This document shows positions 1 through 5,582 of a stretch of 5,814 nucleotides of DNA, piece after piece (position 1 is the stretch's first letter; each line of letters starts with the position of its first letter). The stretch spans positions 1 through 5,814 of the forward strand of contig JAITQI010000081.1 of NCBI GenBank assembly GCA_031289065.1, read 5' to 3'. The stretch is from Oscillospiraceae bacterium (GTDB lineage: Bacteria; Bacillota; Clostridia; Oscillospirales; UBA929). The notes below the pieces were generated by a model. It saw only the letters and a program-made list of their open reading frames with translations. It searched no databases and was not told where the DNA came from. The translations under genes and the position numbers were made by a program.

Positions 1-1
1 T

Positions 2-1036
2 CAGAGCAAGCGCGTCAACGAGATCGGCAGTCAGATCGCCGCGCTCAACGAGAGCATCCTCAAATTTGAACTGTCCGGCAACAGCGCCAACGATTTGCGG
101 GACAAGAGAAACTTGCTCTTGGACGAGCTGTCCGGCCTGGTGAACATCACCTACCAGGACGTACCCACCGGCAAGGTGGACATCAATGGCGCCCCCCTGT
201 CAACCCTGAACGTGACCATCGGCGGCGCGGCCTTTGTCACCGACAACCAGTACCGGGCCATTGAGGCGGTGCAGGATAAGACAAACGACGTGCTGGACGC
301 GTTCCCTGTTCAACCCGTCGCCCCCGACGACCTGTTGCATTCCATCCGCTTCGTGGACGACGCCAGCGAAGTCAACCTCTCGGGCGGCGCCATGAAAGCC
401 TATCTCGACATCCGGGACGGCAACACCGTGGACACCCAGGGCATCCCTTATTTCAAAGCTCAACTGGACAAACTGGTCAAAGGCCTCGTGGAGAGCTTCA
501 ACGCCGTCCATGAAACCGGTTACACCATGCCCTACACCGACGACTTCGGCGTTTTCCACCCCAGCGTCACCGGCATCCCCTTCTTCGACCCGGACGGTCT
601 GACCCTCGACACCTTCGACCTGTCCTCCTACATCAAGGAGAACCCCGCCTATCTCGCACCCGCCCACAAAAAAGTGGAAATCGATCCGGTCACCGGCGAC
701 TATGAAACCGGCAACAACGAAGTGGCGCTGGCCCTGGTCAAACTCCAGCAGCGCAGCGACATCCCGGTCATCGGCGGCTTTGAGAAATATTACAACACCT
801 TCCTGACCGAGCTGGCCTCCGAAACCAGCCACGCCTTGCGCACCAGCGAGCAGGAGTACGCGCTCCTCGACGGACTGGAGGCCCAGCGTATGTCTGTGTC
901 CGGCGTGTCCCTGGACGAGGAGATGACCAACCTCATCCGTTTCCAGCAGGCGTACAACGCCGCCGCCCGTGTGATTACCGCCATGGACGAGGCGCTCGAC
1001 GTCCTCATCAACCGAACCGGCAGAGTGGGACTGTAA
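2..1036 (+). CDS. flgK: Flagellar hook-associated protein 1 (FlgK), C-terminal part, 5'-truncated by window edge
   Basis: This is the C-terminal 344 residues of FlgK, the first of the two hook-filament junction proteins, exported by the flagellar type III system. The frame is open from base 2, so the start lies outside the window. Near its left end it has the typical FlgK helix with ANDLRDKRNLLLDELS (visible residues about 29-44). A middle section includes LVKGLVESFNAVHETGY, the FlgK pattern of a helix followed by a small-residue and aromatic turn. The last about 45 residues carry the rod/hook-family C-terminal signature SGVSLDEEMTNLIRFQQAY followed by a helix with RVITAMDEALDVLIN. These terminal helices form the D0/D1 coiled coil with the lost N-terminus. 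flgL follows after 84 nt with no terminator, so co-transcription is likely. The family call is secure; the total length cannot be given. Confidence 0.96.
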   Translation, partial: QSKRVNEIGSQIAALNESILKFELSGNSANDLRDKRNLLLDELSGLVNITYQDVPTGKVDINGAPLSTLNVTIGGAAFVTDNQYRAIEAVQDKTNDVLDAFPVQPVAPDDLLHSIRFVDDASEVNLSGGAMKAYLDIRDGNTVDTQGIPYFKAQLDKLVKGLVESFNAVHETGYTMPYTDDFGVFHPSVTGIPFFDPDGLTLDTFDLSSYIKENPAYLAPAHKKVEIDPVTGDYETGNNEVALALVKLQQRSDIPVIGGFEKYYNTFLTELASETSHALRTSEQEYALLDGLEAQRMSVSGVSLDEEMTNLIRFQQAYNAAARVITAMDEALDVLINRTGRVGL

Positions 1037-1108
1037 GCCGCGGCGGCGGAATACAGTTGTGAATAAGAGAATCCCTCGCCCCTGTTCCCGGCCTTCGCCG
1101 TCAGCATT

Positions 1109-1114
1109 GGAGGA
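1109..1114 (+). promoter_or_regulatory. Ribosome binding site of flgL
   Basis: GGAGGA lies 6 nt before the ATG at 1121 and fixes that start. The gap from flgK (1037-1120) shows no terminator hairpin with a T tract and no convincing promoter. The site contains two overlapping GGA triplets, the core of CsrA-binding sites, but GGA is unavoidable in a strong Shine-Dalgarno sequence. Confidence 0.8.
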
Positions 1115-1120
1115 ATTTTT

Positions 1121-2059
1121 ATGGCGCAGCGCGTGACGAATTCCATGATGATCAGCAACTTCAATCGCAATCTCTACGCCAACACGGCCAAAATGAACCG
1201 TTTTCAGAGCCAACTGGCCACAAACCGCAAGATTGTCCGCCTGTCCGACGATCCCGTGGGCGTGGTCAAAAGCCTGAACGCCCGTTCCCGGCTCAACAGC
1301 TTGGAGCAGTACCAGCGCAACCTGTCCGACGCCCAAGGCTGGCTGACCCAGAGCGAATCGGTGGTCAGCGAGCTCAACACCATCGTCAAACGCGTCTACG
1401 AGCTGTCGGTCAGCATGGCCAACGAGGTCAAAACGCCGGAGGACAGACAGGCCAGCGCCCACGAAATCAAGGAGCTCATGGAGCACGTGGTCACCCTGGC
1501 CAACACCACTTTGGGCGACAAATACCTGTTCGGCGGCTATAACGTGACCAGAGCCCCCTTTGAAATCGACGCGACGGGCGAGATGACCTACAACAAACTC
1601 AACATGACCGACCCCGCCGATCGCACGGCCCTGCTGGATCTGGACAACGTCATCAGCTATGAGATCGGCTTCGGCATCGACATGCCGGTGTCCATCTCGG
1701 GCGTCAGGCTCATGGGCTTGGACGACAACAACATCTACAGCCAGATCAAAGACCTGTACGAAAAGGCGTCCTCCGCCCAGCTGGAAGACCTGACCCCCTT
1801 TATCGACAAATTCCAGAGCCTCCAGCGCAATGTCATCGACCTGCAGGCCGAAATCGGCGGCCGCCAAAACCGGCTGGACATGATGAGCGACCGGTTTGAG
1901 CAGAATATCATCAACTACACCCAGATGAAGTCCGACGTGGAGGATCTGGACCAGGCCGAAGCTATCATGAACTACTCCATGGCCGAAGCGGTCTACCGCG
2001 CCGCCCTGGGCGTGGGCGGAAGAGTCCTCCAACCCACCCTCATGGACTTCCTGAAGTAG
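1121..2059 (+). CDS. flgL: Flagellar hook-associated protein 3 (FlgL)
   Basis: This is the second hook-filament junction protein, 312 aa, close to the usual Firmicutes length of about 300. FlgL sits between FlgK and the first flagellin and shares the flagellin D0/D1 fold. The N-terminal helix has RVTNSMMISNFNRNL (residues 4-18), followed by the flagellin-family stretch KIVRLSDDPVGVVKSL (37-52), where the SDDP turn is diagnostic. LGDKYLFGGYNVTRAPF (131-147) is the FlgL-typical segment entering the variable domain. The C-terminus has a long helix with DLDQAEAIMNYSMAEAVYRAAL and ends PTLMDFLK, as in FlgL rather than flagellin. The start is set by GGAGGA 6 nt upstream. It lies between flgK and the DUF6470 gene with short gaps (84 and 52 nt), consistent with one operon. 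Confidence 0.97.
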   Translation: MAQRVTNSMMISNFNRNLYANTAKMNRFQSQLATNRKIVRLSDDPVGVVKSLNARSRLNSLEQYQRNLSDAQGWLTQSESVVSELNTIVKRVYELSVSMANEVKTPEDRQASAHEIKELMEHVVTLANTTLGDKYLFGGYNVTRAPFEIDATGEMTYNKLNMTDPADRTALLDLDNVISYEIGFGIDMPVSISGVRLMGLDDNNIYSQIKDLYEKASSAQLEDLTPFIDKFQSLQRNVIDLQAEIGGRQNRLDMMSDRFEQNIINYTQMKSDVEDLDQAEAIMNYSMAEAVYRAALGVGGRVLQPTLMDFLK

Positions 2060-2111
2060 ACATCCGACTTCGGAAAGCTGTCATTTTACCTCGGAAGGTG
2101 GTCTCTCTGAC

Positions 2112-2690
2112 ATGACAAGAATTCAAATTCAACAGACGGCGGGTAAGATTCAGATCGAGACCCAGCGCGCCCAACTGAACGTCATCCGCTCCCAGCGGCT
2201 CCAATTGAACATGCGCCAGAACGAGGCCCGGCTGAACATCGACAGCCGTGCGTCCCAGCTGGAAATCGATCAGACCGAGTGCTTTGCCACGTCGGGGCTC
2301 AAAACGCCCCTGCGCATGGCGGGGGACTTCAACCGGGCCGGCCTGAACGCCGGGCTGGAGGTCATCGCCACCATCGCCGCCGAAGGCCTGCGCTTCCTGC
2401 ACATTGAAGACGGCGGCACCCCCATCGCGGACATCGCTGCCCAGAGCGGGATCCATGAAAAGAGGCCGGTTGTGACGGCCATGCCCGCCGTGCGCCCCCA
2501 GATACGCTTTGAGCCGACCCGCCTCGACATCTCCTGGAACCCCCAGTCGGTGGACGCCAAATGGGAGGTGCAGGAGGATCAGGTGGAGTATGTCCCCCAC
2601 AAGGTTTCTATCAGCATGGCGACCTACCCCTCCATCGAGATTACCACCCTGGAGACCGAACCGCCGCCGGTGCCCCGCCTCGTCGAGTAG
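2112..2690 (+). CDS. yviE: DUF6470 family protein (YviE-like), flagellar operon protein of unknown function
   Basis: A 192-residue protein that fits the DUF6470/YviE family by position (flgL-yviE-fliW-csrA in Bacillus) and by sequence. Its role is unknown. Residues 3-56 are six short beta-like units spaced 9-10 residues apart (RIQI 3, KIQI 12, QLNV 21, QLNM 31, RLNI 40, QLEI 49), ending in the family-typical LEIDQTEC (50-57). A helical middle follows (about 65-110, GLNAGLEVIATIAAEGLRFL) with IEDGGTPIADIA, which also resembles YviE. The C-terminal part (about 140-185) is again beta-rich and proline-rich. No signal peptide or membrane segment is visible, so it is probably cytoplasmic. The ATG at 2112 is preceded by GGAAGGTGG (2093-2101), a weaker, slightly distant ribosome site. 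The symbol follows the Bacillus neighbour order and is an inference. Confidence 0.85.
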   Translation: MTRIQIQQTAGKIQIETQRAQLNVIRSQRLQLNMRQNEARLNIDSRASQLEIDQTECFATSGLKTPLRMAGDFNRAGLNAGLEVIATIAAEGLRFLHIEDGGTPIADIAAQSGIHEKRPVVTAMPAVRPQIRFEPTRLDISWNPQSVDAKWEVQEDQVEYVPHKVSISMATYPSIEITTLETEPPPVPRLVE

Positions 2691-2691
2691 G

Positions 2692-2776
2692 CCCGGCGGC
2701 GGAGGGCGAGATATTGCGGCGACGGAAAATAGCGGCAAATATGAGCCGACACAGGCCGCCGTAATATTTCGCCGGG
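2692..2776 (+). repeat. Long imperfect inverted repeat between yviE and fliW (structured intergenic element)
   Basis: Bases 2706-2720 (GCGAGATATTGCGGC) pair with 2758-2772 (GCCGTAATATTTCGC) over 15 positions: 13 Watson-Crick pairs and two G-U wobbles if read as RNA. The right arm can instead pair further out: CCCGGCG (2692-2698) is the exact complement of CGCCGGG (2770-2776). Inside the loop, CGGC (2733-2736) can pair with GCCG (2745-2748). It starts one base after the yviE stop. Only TTTCCT follows the last arm, so it is at best a weak intrinsic terminator. It could be a 3'-end stabiliser, processing site or small repeat element. Confidence 0.6.
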
Positions 2777-2792
2777 TTTCCTGAAAAAACCC
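2774..2792 (+). other. Short hairpin just upstream of the fliW promoter
   Basis: GGGTTT (2774-2779) is complementary to AAACCC (2787-2792) with a 7-nt loop. Its GGG is the same GGG that closes the outer arm of the larger inverted repeat, so the two folds exclude each other. It ends 2 nt before the -35 box of the fliW promoter and is therefore only present in read-through RNA from the flgK-flgL-yviE unit. Function is not shown. Confidence 0.35.
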
Positions 2793-2794
2793 CC

Positions 2795-2823
2795 TTGCGC
2801 TTTCCCGCGCCATGTGATATAAA
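2795..2823 (+). promoter_or_regulatory. Predicted vegetative sigma (sigma-70/sigma-A) promoter for fliW-csrA
   Basis: TTGCGC (2795-2800) and TATAAA (2818-2823) are separated by exactly 17 bp. A TG at 2815-2816 one base before the -10 box makes an extended -10 element. The expected transcription start is near 2830, giving a leader of about 43 nt before the fliW ATG. No flagellar sigma-28-type box was seen. This would let fliW-csrA be made independently of the upstream hook-associated genes. Confidence 0.65.
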
Positions 2824-2859
2824 GGGCTGTAGCGACGTGGCTGCGGTCCTCTACCTTTG

Positions 2860-2867
2860 AGGAGGAG
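2860..2867 (+). promoter_or_regulatory. Ribosome binding site of fliW
   Basis: AGGAGGAG lies 5 nt before the ATG at 2873, a near-perfect match to the 16S rRNA 3' end, and decides the start. It contains two GGA triplets within a short leader, which could in principle be seen by CsrA. Confidence 0.8.
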
Positions 2868-2872
2868 CCTAT

Positions 2873-3346
2873 ATGCAAATCAGCACGACACGTTTTGGTG
2901 ACGTCAATATCGCCGCGGGCAAGATCATCCACATGCCGGACGGGTTGCCCGGCCTGGAAGGGTTTACGCGGTACGCGTTGCTGTCCACCGAGGAAACAGA
3001 CCCCTTTCATTGGCTGCAGTCCCTCGAGGCCGCCGACGTGTCGCTGGCGGTGATAAACCCCTATCTGCTCTTCCCGGAGTACAAGCCTCTGGTGCCGGAA
3101 GGGGTGTTTACCCAGTTGGGTGTGGATCGCACGGAGGACGTGTTGGTGCTCACCGTGGCGGTCATCCCCCAGGACTTCCGCCACATGACGACGAACCTCC
3201 TCGCGCCGGTTTTGATCAACACGAAAAACAACTGCGGCAAACAGGTCATCCTGGAAAACGGCGAGTACGACCTGCGCCACCCCATATTTGAAAAGATGCG
3301 GATGCTGGTCCACAGAGGAGGGGCTCCGGATGCTGGTGCTGACTAG
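2873..3346 (+). CDS. fliW: Flagellar assembly factor FliW (CsrA antagonist, flagellin-binding)
   Basis: FliW is a small cytoplasmic beta-barrel protein. In Bacillus it binds newly made flagellin, and when flagellin is exported it instead binds CsrA and relieves translational repression of flagellin. The 157 residues carry the family motifs in order: a beta-rich start MQISTTRFGDV, GLPGLEGF (24-31), PFHWLQSLE (44-52), VINP (60-63), TTNLLAPVLIN (106-116), GKQVIL (122-127) and RHPI (135-138). It is slightly longer than the about 143 aa of Bacillus FliW; the extra residues form a C-terminal tail (GGAPDAGAD) that lies over the csrA start. The last 17 nt overlap csrA, and the csrA ribosome site is inside fliW, which suggests translational coupling and matched amounts of the two partners. 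It has its own predicted promoter. Confidence 0.97.
   Translation: MQISTTRFGDVNIAAGKIIHMPDGLPGLEGFTRYALLSTEETDPFHWLQSLEAADVSLAVINPYLLFPEYKPLVPEGVFTQLGVDRTEDVLVLTVAVIPQDFRHMTTNLLAPVLINTKNNCGKQVILENGEYDLRHPIFEKMRMLVHRGGAPDAGAD
3314..3323 (+). promoter_or_regulatory. Ribosome binding site of csrA, inside fliW
   Basis: AGAGGAGGGG lies 6 nt before the ATG at 3330. It decides the csrA start in favour of 3330 over an in-frame ATG at 3288, which would add 14 residues with no family resemblance and has no ribosome site of this quality. Confidence 0.8.
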
Positions 3347-3551
3347 AAAAGTGAATCAATCCATCTGCTTGGGCGAAAACATCAAGGTGACCGTCCTGAG
3401 CGTGGAGGGCGACCGGGTCAGCTTGGGGGTGGAAGCCCCCCGAGAGGTGCGCGTGTTTCGTACCGAGCTGTTGGAGGGCACCAAGGTGGTCAACCGGGAG
3501 TCCCTGATTTCGGAGTTCCGCACCATTCAGGAAATGAAAGAGGAACCATAA
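3330..3551 (+). CDS. csrA: Translational regulator CsrA (carbon storage regulator)
   Basis: CsrA is a dimeric RNA-binding protein that recognises GGA in hairpin loops, often over ribosome sites; in Bacillus its main target is the flagellin mRNA. The 73-residue product begins MLVLTRKVNQSI and has LGENIKV, VLSVEGDRVSLGVEAPREV and VFR, the full beta-strand order of the family. RNA-contact residues L4, T5, R6 and R44 are present. Position 31, often basic, is S, and position 43, often H, is F. N55, the residue implicated in FliW sensitivity in Bacillus CsrA, is conserved, and a C-terminal extension (about 58-73) of Bacillus length is present, as expected where FliW is the antagonist. It overlaps fliW by 17 nt and is followed at once by a strong terminator, making it the last gene of the block. 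Confidence 0.97.
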   Translation: MLVLTRKVNQSICLGENIKVTVLSVEGDRVSLGVEAPREVRVFRTELLEGTKVVNRESLISEFRTIQEMKEEP

Positions 3552-3554
3552 GCG

Positions 3555-3601
3555 CGGACTGAACCGGTCGGATCAAACGGCCCCGGTTCAGTCCGTTTTT
3601 T
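3555..3601 (+). terminator. Rho-independent terminator after csrA
   Basis: A perfect 13-bp stem (CGGACTGAACCGG at 3555-3567 with CCGGTTCAGTCCG at 3583-3595), a 15-nt loop, and an uninterrupted run of six T (3596-3601). It begins 3 nt after the csrA stop. There is no matching A tract on the left side, so it acts for the + strand only. It separates the flagellar block from pgi. Confidence 0.92.
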
Positions 3602-3622
3602 GGCGGCCGCGTTTTTTGGCGG
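3594..3622 (+). repeat. 13-bp direct repeat including the terminator T tract
   Basis: CGTTTTTTGGCGG occurs at 3594-3606 and again, identically, at 3610-3622, a 16-bp period. The second copy gives a second six-T run just after the terminator. The short palindrome GCGGCCGC lies between the T runs. This may be a local tandem duplication that adds a back-up release tract. Confidence 0.7.
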
Positions 3623-3683
3623 AAGGGCCCCCGCCGTTTGAAGAAGCCCCCGTCCCCACACATCTAACCATGGAGGTCTGCCT

Positions 3684-5015
3684 ATGCTTACCCTGAACAC
3701 CGGCGATATTCTGGCCCGGGAGAGCGACCGGAAAACCCTGTCCGAGAACCTGACGGCGGCCCACAGCGCCCTGAAGGCGCGCACCTGCCCGGGCGCCGCC
3801 TTTACCGATTGGCTGACCTGGCCCCGGGACGGCGACAAACAGGAGTACGACCGCCTCAAAGCCGCCGCCGCCCGCATCCGAGCGGATTCCCGGGCCCTGG
3901 TGGTCATCGGCATCGGCGGCTCTTACCTGGGCGCCCGGGCGGTGGTGGAGGCGCTGGCCTCCCCCCAGTACAACCTGAAGAAAAAGTCCACCCCCGACAT
4001 CTACTTCGTGGGCAACAACCTGAGCGCCGCTCACCTCCACGAGGTCATCGAACTCATCGGCAACCGGGATTTCTCGGTGAACGTCATCTCCAAGTCCGGC
4101 ACCACCACCGAACCCGCCGTGGCCTTTCGGCTGTTCAAGGCGCTGCTGGTGGAAAAATACGGCAAAGGCGGCGCCCGCGCCCGCATTTACGCCACCACCG
4201 ACAAGGCCAAGGGCGCGTTGCGGGACATGGCCGAACGAGAGGGCTATGAGACCTTCGTCATCCCGGACGGCATTGGTGGGCGCTATTCGGTGCTCACCCC
4301 GGTGGGCCTGCTGCCCATCGCCGTGGCCGGGATCGACACCGACGCCCTCCTCGACGGGGCGCTGTCCGCCATGAACGCCCTGGACGCCTCCGGCCTGGAG
4401 ACAAATCCCGCCTGGCAGTATGCCGCCGCCCGCAACCTGCTCTATCGCCAGGGCAAAACCATCGAGATTCTGGCCTTCTATGAGCCCGGCCTGCGGTTTT
4501 TGGGCGAATGGTGGAAGCAGCTATTCGGGGAGAGCGAGGGCAAACAGGGCAAGGGCGTCTTCCCGGCCAGCGTGGAGCTGACCGCCGACCTGCACTCCAT
4601 GGGGCAGTATATCCAGGAGGGGCGGCGGGATCTGTTTGAGACCGTGCTGTCCGTGGACGCCCCGGACGCCGCCGTCGAGGCCCCCTTTGACCCGGACAAC
4701 GCCGACGGGCTGAATTTCCTGGCGGGCCTGTCCCTGTTCGACATCAACCGCCGCGCCATGGAGGCCACCCGGCTGGCCCATGTGGACGGGGGCGTGCCCA
4801 ACCTGGTGCTGGCCCTGCCCCGCCTGGACGCCTGGAACCTGGGGGAGCTGCTGTACTTCTTCATGCTCGCCTGCGCCCTGTCCGGCCTCGCGCTGGGGGT
4901 CAACCCCTTCGACCAGCCTGGCGTGGAGGCCTACAAGGTCAACATGTTCGCCCTGCTGGGCAAACCGGGCTATGAAGCCCAAGGCGAAGCCCTGCGGAAG
5001 AGACTGGGCGGCTGA
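3684..5015 (+). CDS. pgi: Glucose-6-phosphate isomerase
   Basis: This enzyme interconverts glucose 6-phosphate and fructose 6-phosphate in glycolysis and gluconeogenesis, in the cytoplasm. The 443-residue length matches the short Bacillus-type enzyme (about 450) rather than the roughly 550-residue E. coli type. Visible motifs: GIGGSYLGA (76-84) and SKSGTTTEP (136-144), the sugar-phosphate-binding SIS motifs; GIGGRYSVLTPVG (196-208), one PGI signature; GEWWKQLFGESEGK (274-287) with the catalytic Glu at 283; H304 in ADLHSMGQYI; and PFDQPGVEAYK (408-418), the second signature, with catalytic Lys 418. The spacing of E283, H304 and K418 equals that of E290, H311 and K425 in the Geobacillus stearothermophilus enzyme. 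The start is set by GGAGG (3672-3676), 7 nt upstream. No good promoter was found in the 82 nt between the csrA terminator and the gene. Confidence 0.98.
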   Translation: MLTLNTGDILARESDRKTLSENLTAAHSALKARTCPGAAFTDWLTWPRDGDKQEYDRLKAAAARIRADSRALVVIGIGGSYLGARAVVEALASPQYNLKKKSTPDIYFVGNNLSAAHLHEVIELIGNRDFSVNVISKSGTTTEPAVAFRLFKALLVEKYGKGGARARIYATTDKAKGALRDMAEREGYETFVIPDGIGGRYSVLTPVGLLPIAVAGIDTDALLDGALSAMNALDASGLETNPAWQYAAARNLLYRQGKTIEILAFYEPGLRFLGEWWKQLFGESEGKQGKGVFPASVELTADLHSMGQYIQEGRRDLFETVLSVDAPDAAVEAPFDPDNADGLNFLAGLSLFDINRRAMEATRLAHVDGGVPNLVLALPRLDAWNLGELLYFFMLACALSGLALGVNPFDQPGVEAYKVNMFALLGKPGYEAQGEALRKRLGG

Positions 5016-5045
5016 AATGTTAAACTTCTGTGAAAAAAGACATTC

Positions 5046-5074
5046 TTGCGTTGTAAAAGTCCGGGCTGTATGAT
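5046..5074 (+). promoter_or_regulatory. Predicted vegetative sigma promoter for the P-loop gene
   Basis: TTGCGT (5046-5051) and TATGAT (5069-5074) are separated by 17 bp, in a locally AT-rich 114-nt gap after pgi. Expected transcription start is near 5081, giving a leader of about 49 nt. No intrinsic terminator for pgi is visible in the gap, so read-through from pgi is also possible. Confidence 0.6.
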
Positions 5075-5129
5075 ACACTTTACACAAACCAAAAAACCCC
5101 AACAAAGATGAGCAAGGGAGAGGATTACG

Positions 5130-5540
5130 ATGGTTAGCGTGATTATGGGGCTCAAGGGCTCCGGCAAGACCAAGCACCTGATCGAACTGGTGAACATCGC
5201 GGTGGACAAAGACCCCGGCCAGGTGGTTTTGATTGAAAAGGGGCAAAAGCTCACCTATGACATCAAGCACGGGGCGCGGTTGGTGGATTCCTCCGCCTGC
5301 GGCCTCCATGGCAATGACATGCTCCGCGGTTTCGTGGCCGGTCTCCACGCGGGCAACTATGACATCTCCCACATCTTCATCGACAGCCTGTTCAAGGTCT
5401 CCGGCAGCGACAGCATTCCCGAGGCCGAAGCCCTGCTGACCTGGTTCGACGAATTCGGTCGGCTCAACAACGTGAATTTCACCGTCACCATCAGCGCCGA
5501 CGCCGCCGACGCCACCGAAAAAATCCGGAAACACTTCTAA
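5130..5540 (+). CDS. Small P-loop (Walker A/B) protein of unknown function
   Basis: I do not recognise this 136-residue protein as a named family. It has a textbook Walker A, GLKGSGKT (7-14), directly after a first beta strand (VSVIM), so nucleotide binding is likely. HIFIDS (81-86) after a predicted loop fits a Walker B strand with D85. A further strand, NFTVTISAD (116-124), sits where P-loop proteins often carry a sensor strand. The order resembles a minimal RecA- or thymidine-kinase-like core, with no extra domain, signal peptide or membrane segment, and it is short for an enzyme. The ATG at 5130 has GGGAGAGGA (5116-5124) just upstream and a predicted promoter of its own. It follows pgi by 114 nt, which gives no functional hint. 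A regulatory ATPase or a nucleotide-binding remnant are both possible. Confidence 0.82.
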   Translation: MVSVIMGLKGSGKTKHLIELVNIAVDKDPGQVVLIEKGQKLTYDIKHGARLVDSSACGLHGNDMLRGFVAGLHAGNYDISHIFIDSLFKVSGSDSIPEAEALLTWFDEFGRLNNVNFTVTISADAADATEKIRKHF

Positions 5541-5582
5541 TCAGCCCCAGAGAATCGGCGAGAACAGCAGGGAAGAGGCAAA
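5541..5582. other. Junction segment between the P-loop gene and the TPR array
   Basis: These 42 nt separate the P-loop stop codon from the first TPR repeat unit. The segment is open in the TPR frame but has no ATG, GTG or TTG there. No hairpin with a T tract and no promoter is visible. Composition changes from GC-rich to AT-rich within it. It is the likely position of any recombination or assembly breakpoint. Confidence 0.4.

Noticed and set aside
200..2032. A 610-codon open frame on the - strand, antisense to flgK and flgL
   Set aside because: It is a by-product of GC-rich third positions in the + strand genes. Its translation is rich in H, G, V and D with no family motif, and flgK/flgL are unambiguous on the other strand.
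2040..3313. Further long - strand frames opposite yviE and fliW
   Set aside because: Same composition effect; no ribosome site of quality and no recognisable domains, while the + strand genes fit the conserved flagellar order.
3288..3329. Upstream in-frame ATG at 3288 as the csrA start
   Set aside because: It would add 14 residues not found in CsrA and would deepen the overlap with fliW. The ATG at 3330 has AGAGGAGGGG in front and gives the universal MLVLTRK start.
3638..3666. TTGAAG and CATCTA with 17-bp spacing as a pgi promoter
   Set aside because: The -10 box matches the consensus poorly. I see no better candidate between the terminator and pgi, so the pgi promoter remains unidentified.
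5108..5140. ATG at 5108 as an upstream start or small leader peptide before the P-loop gene
   Set aside because: The frame ends after nine codons, has no good ribosome site, and its codons show no attenuator-like bias.
4521..5534. A 337-codon open frame on the - strand across the end of pgi and the P-loop gene
   Set aside because: Low-complexity translation (Q, G, H, V rich) without motifs; it covers two well-supported + strand genes and the promoter between them.
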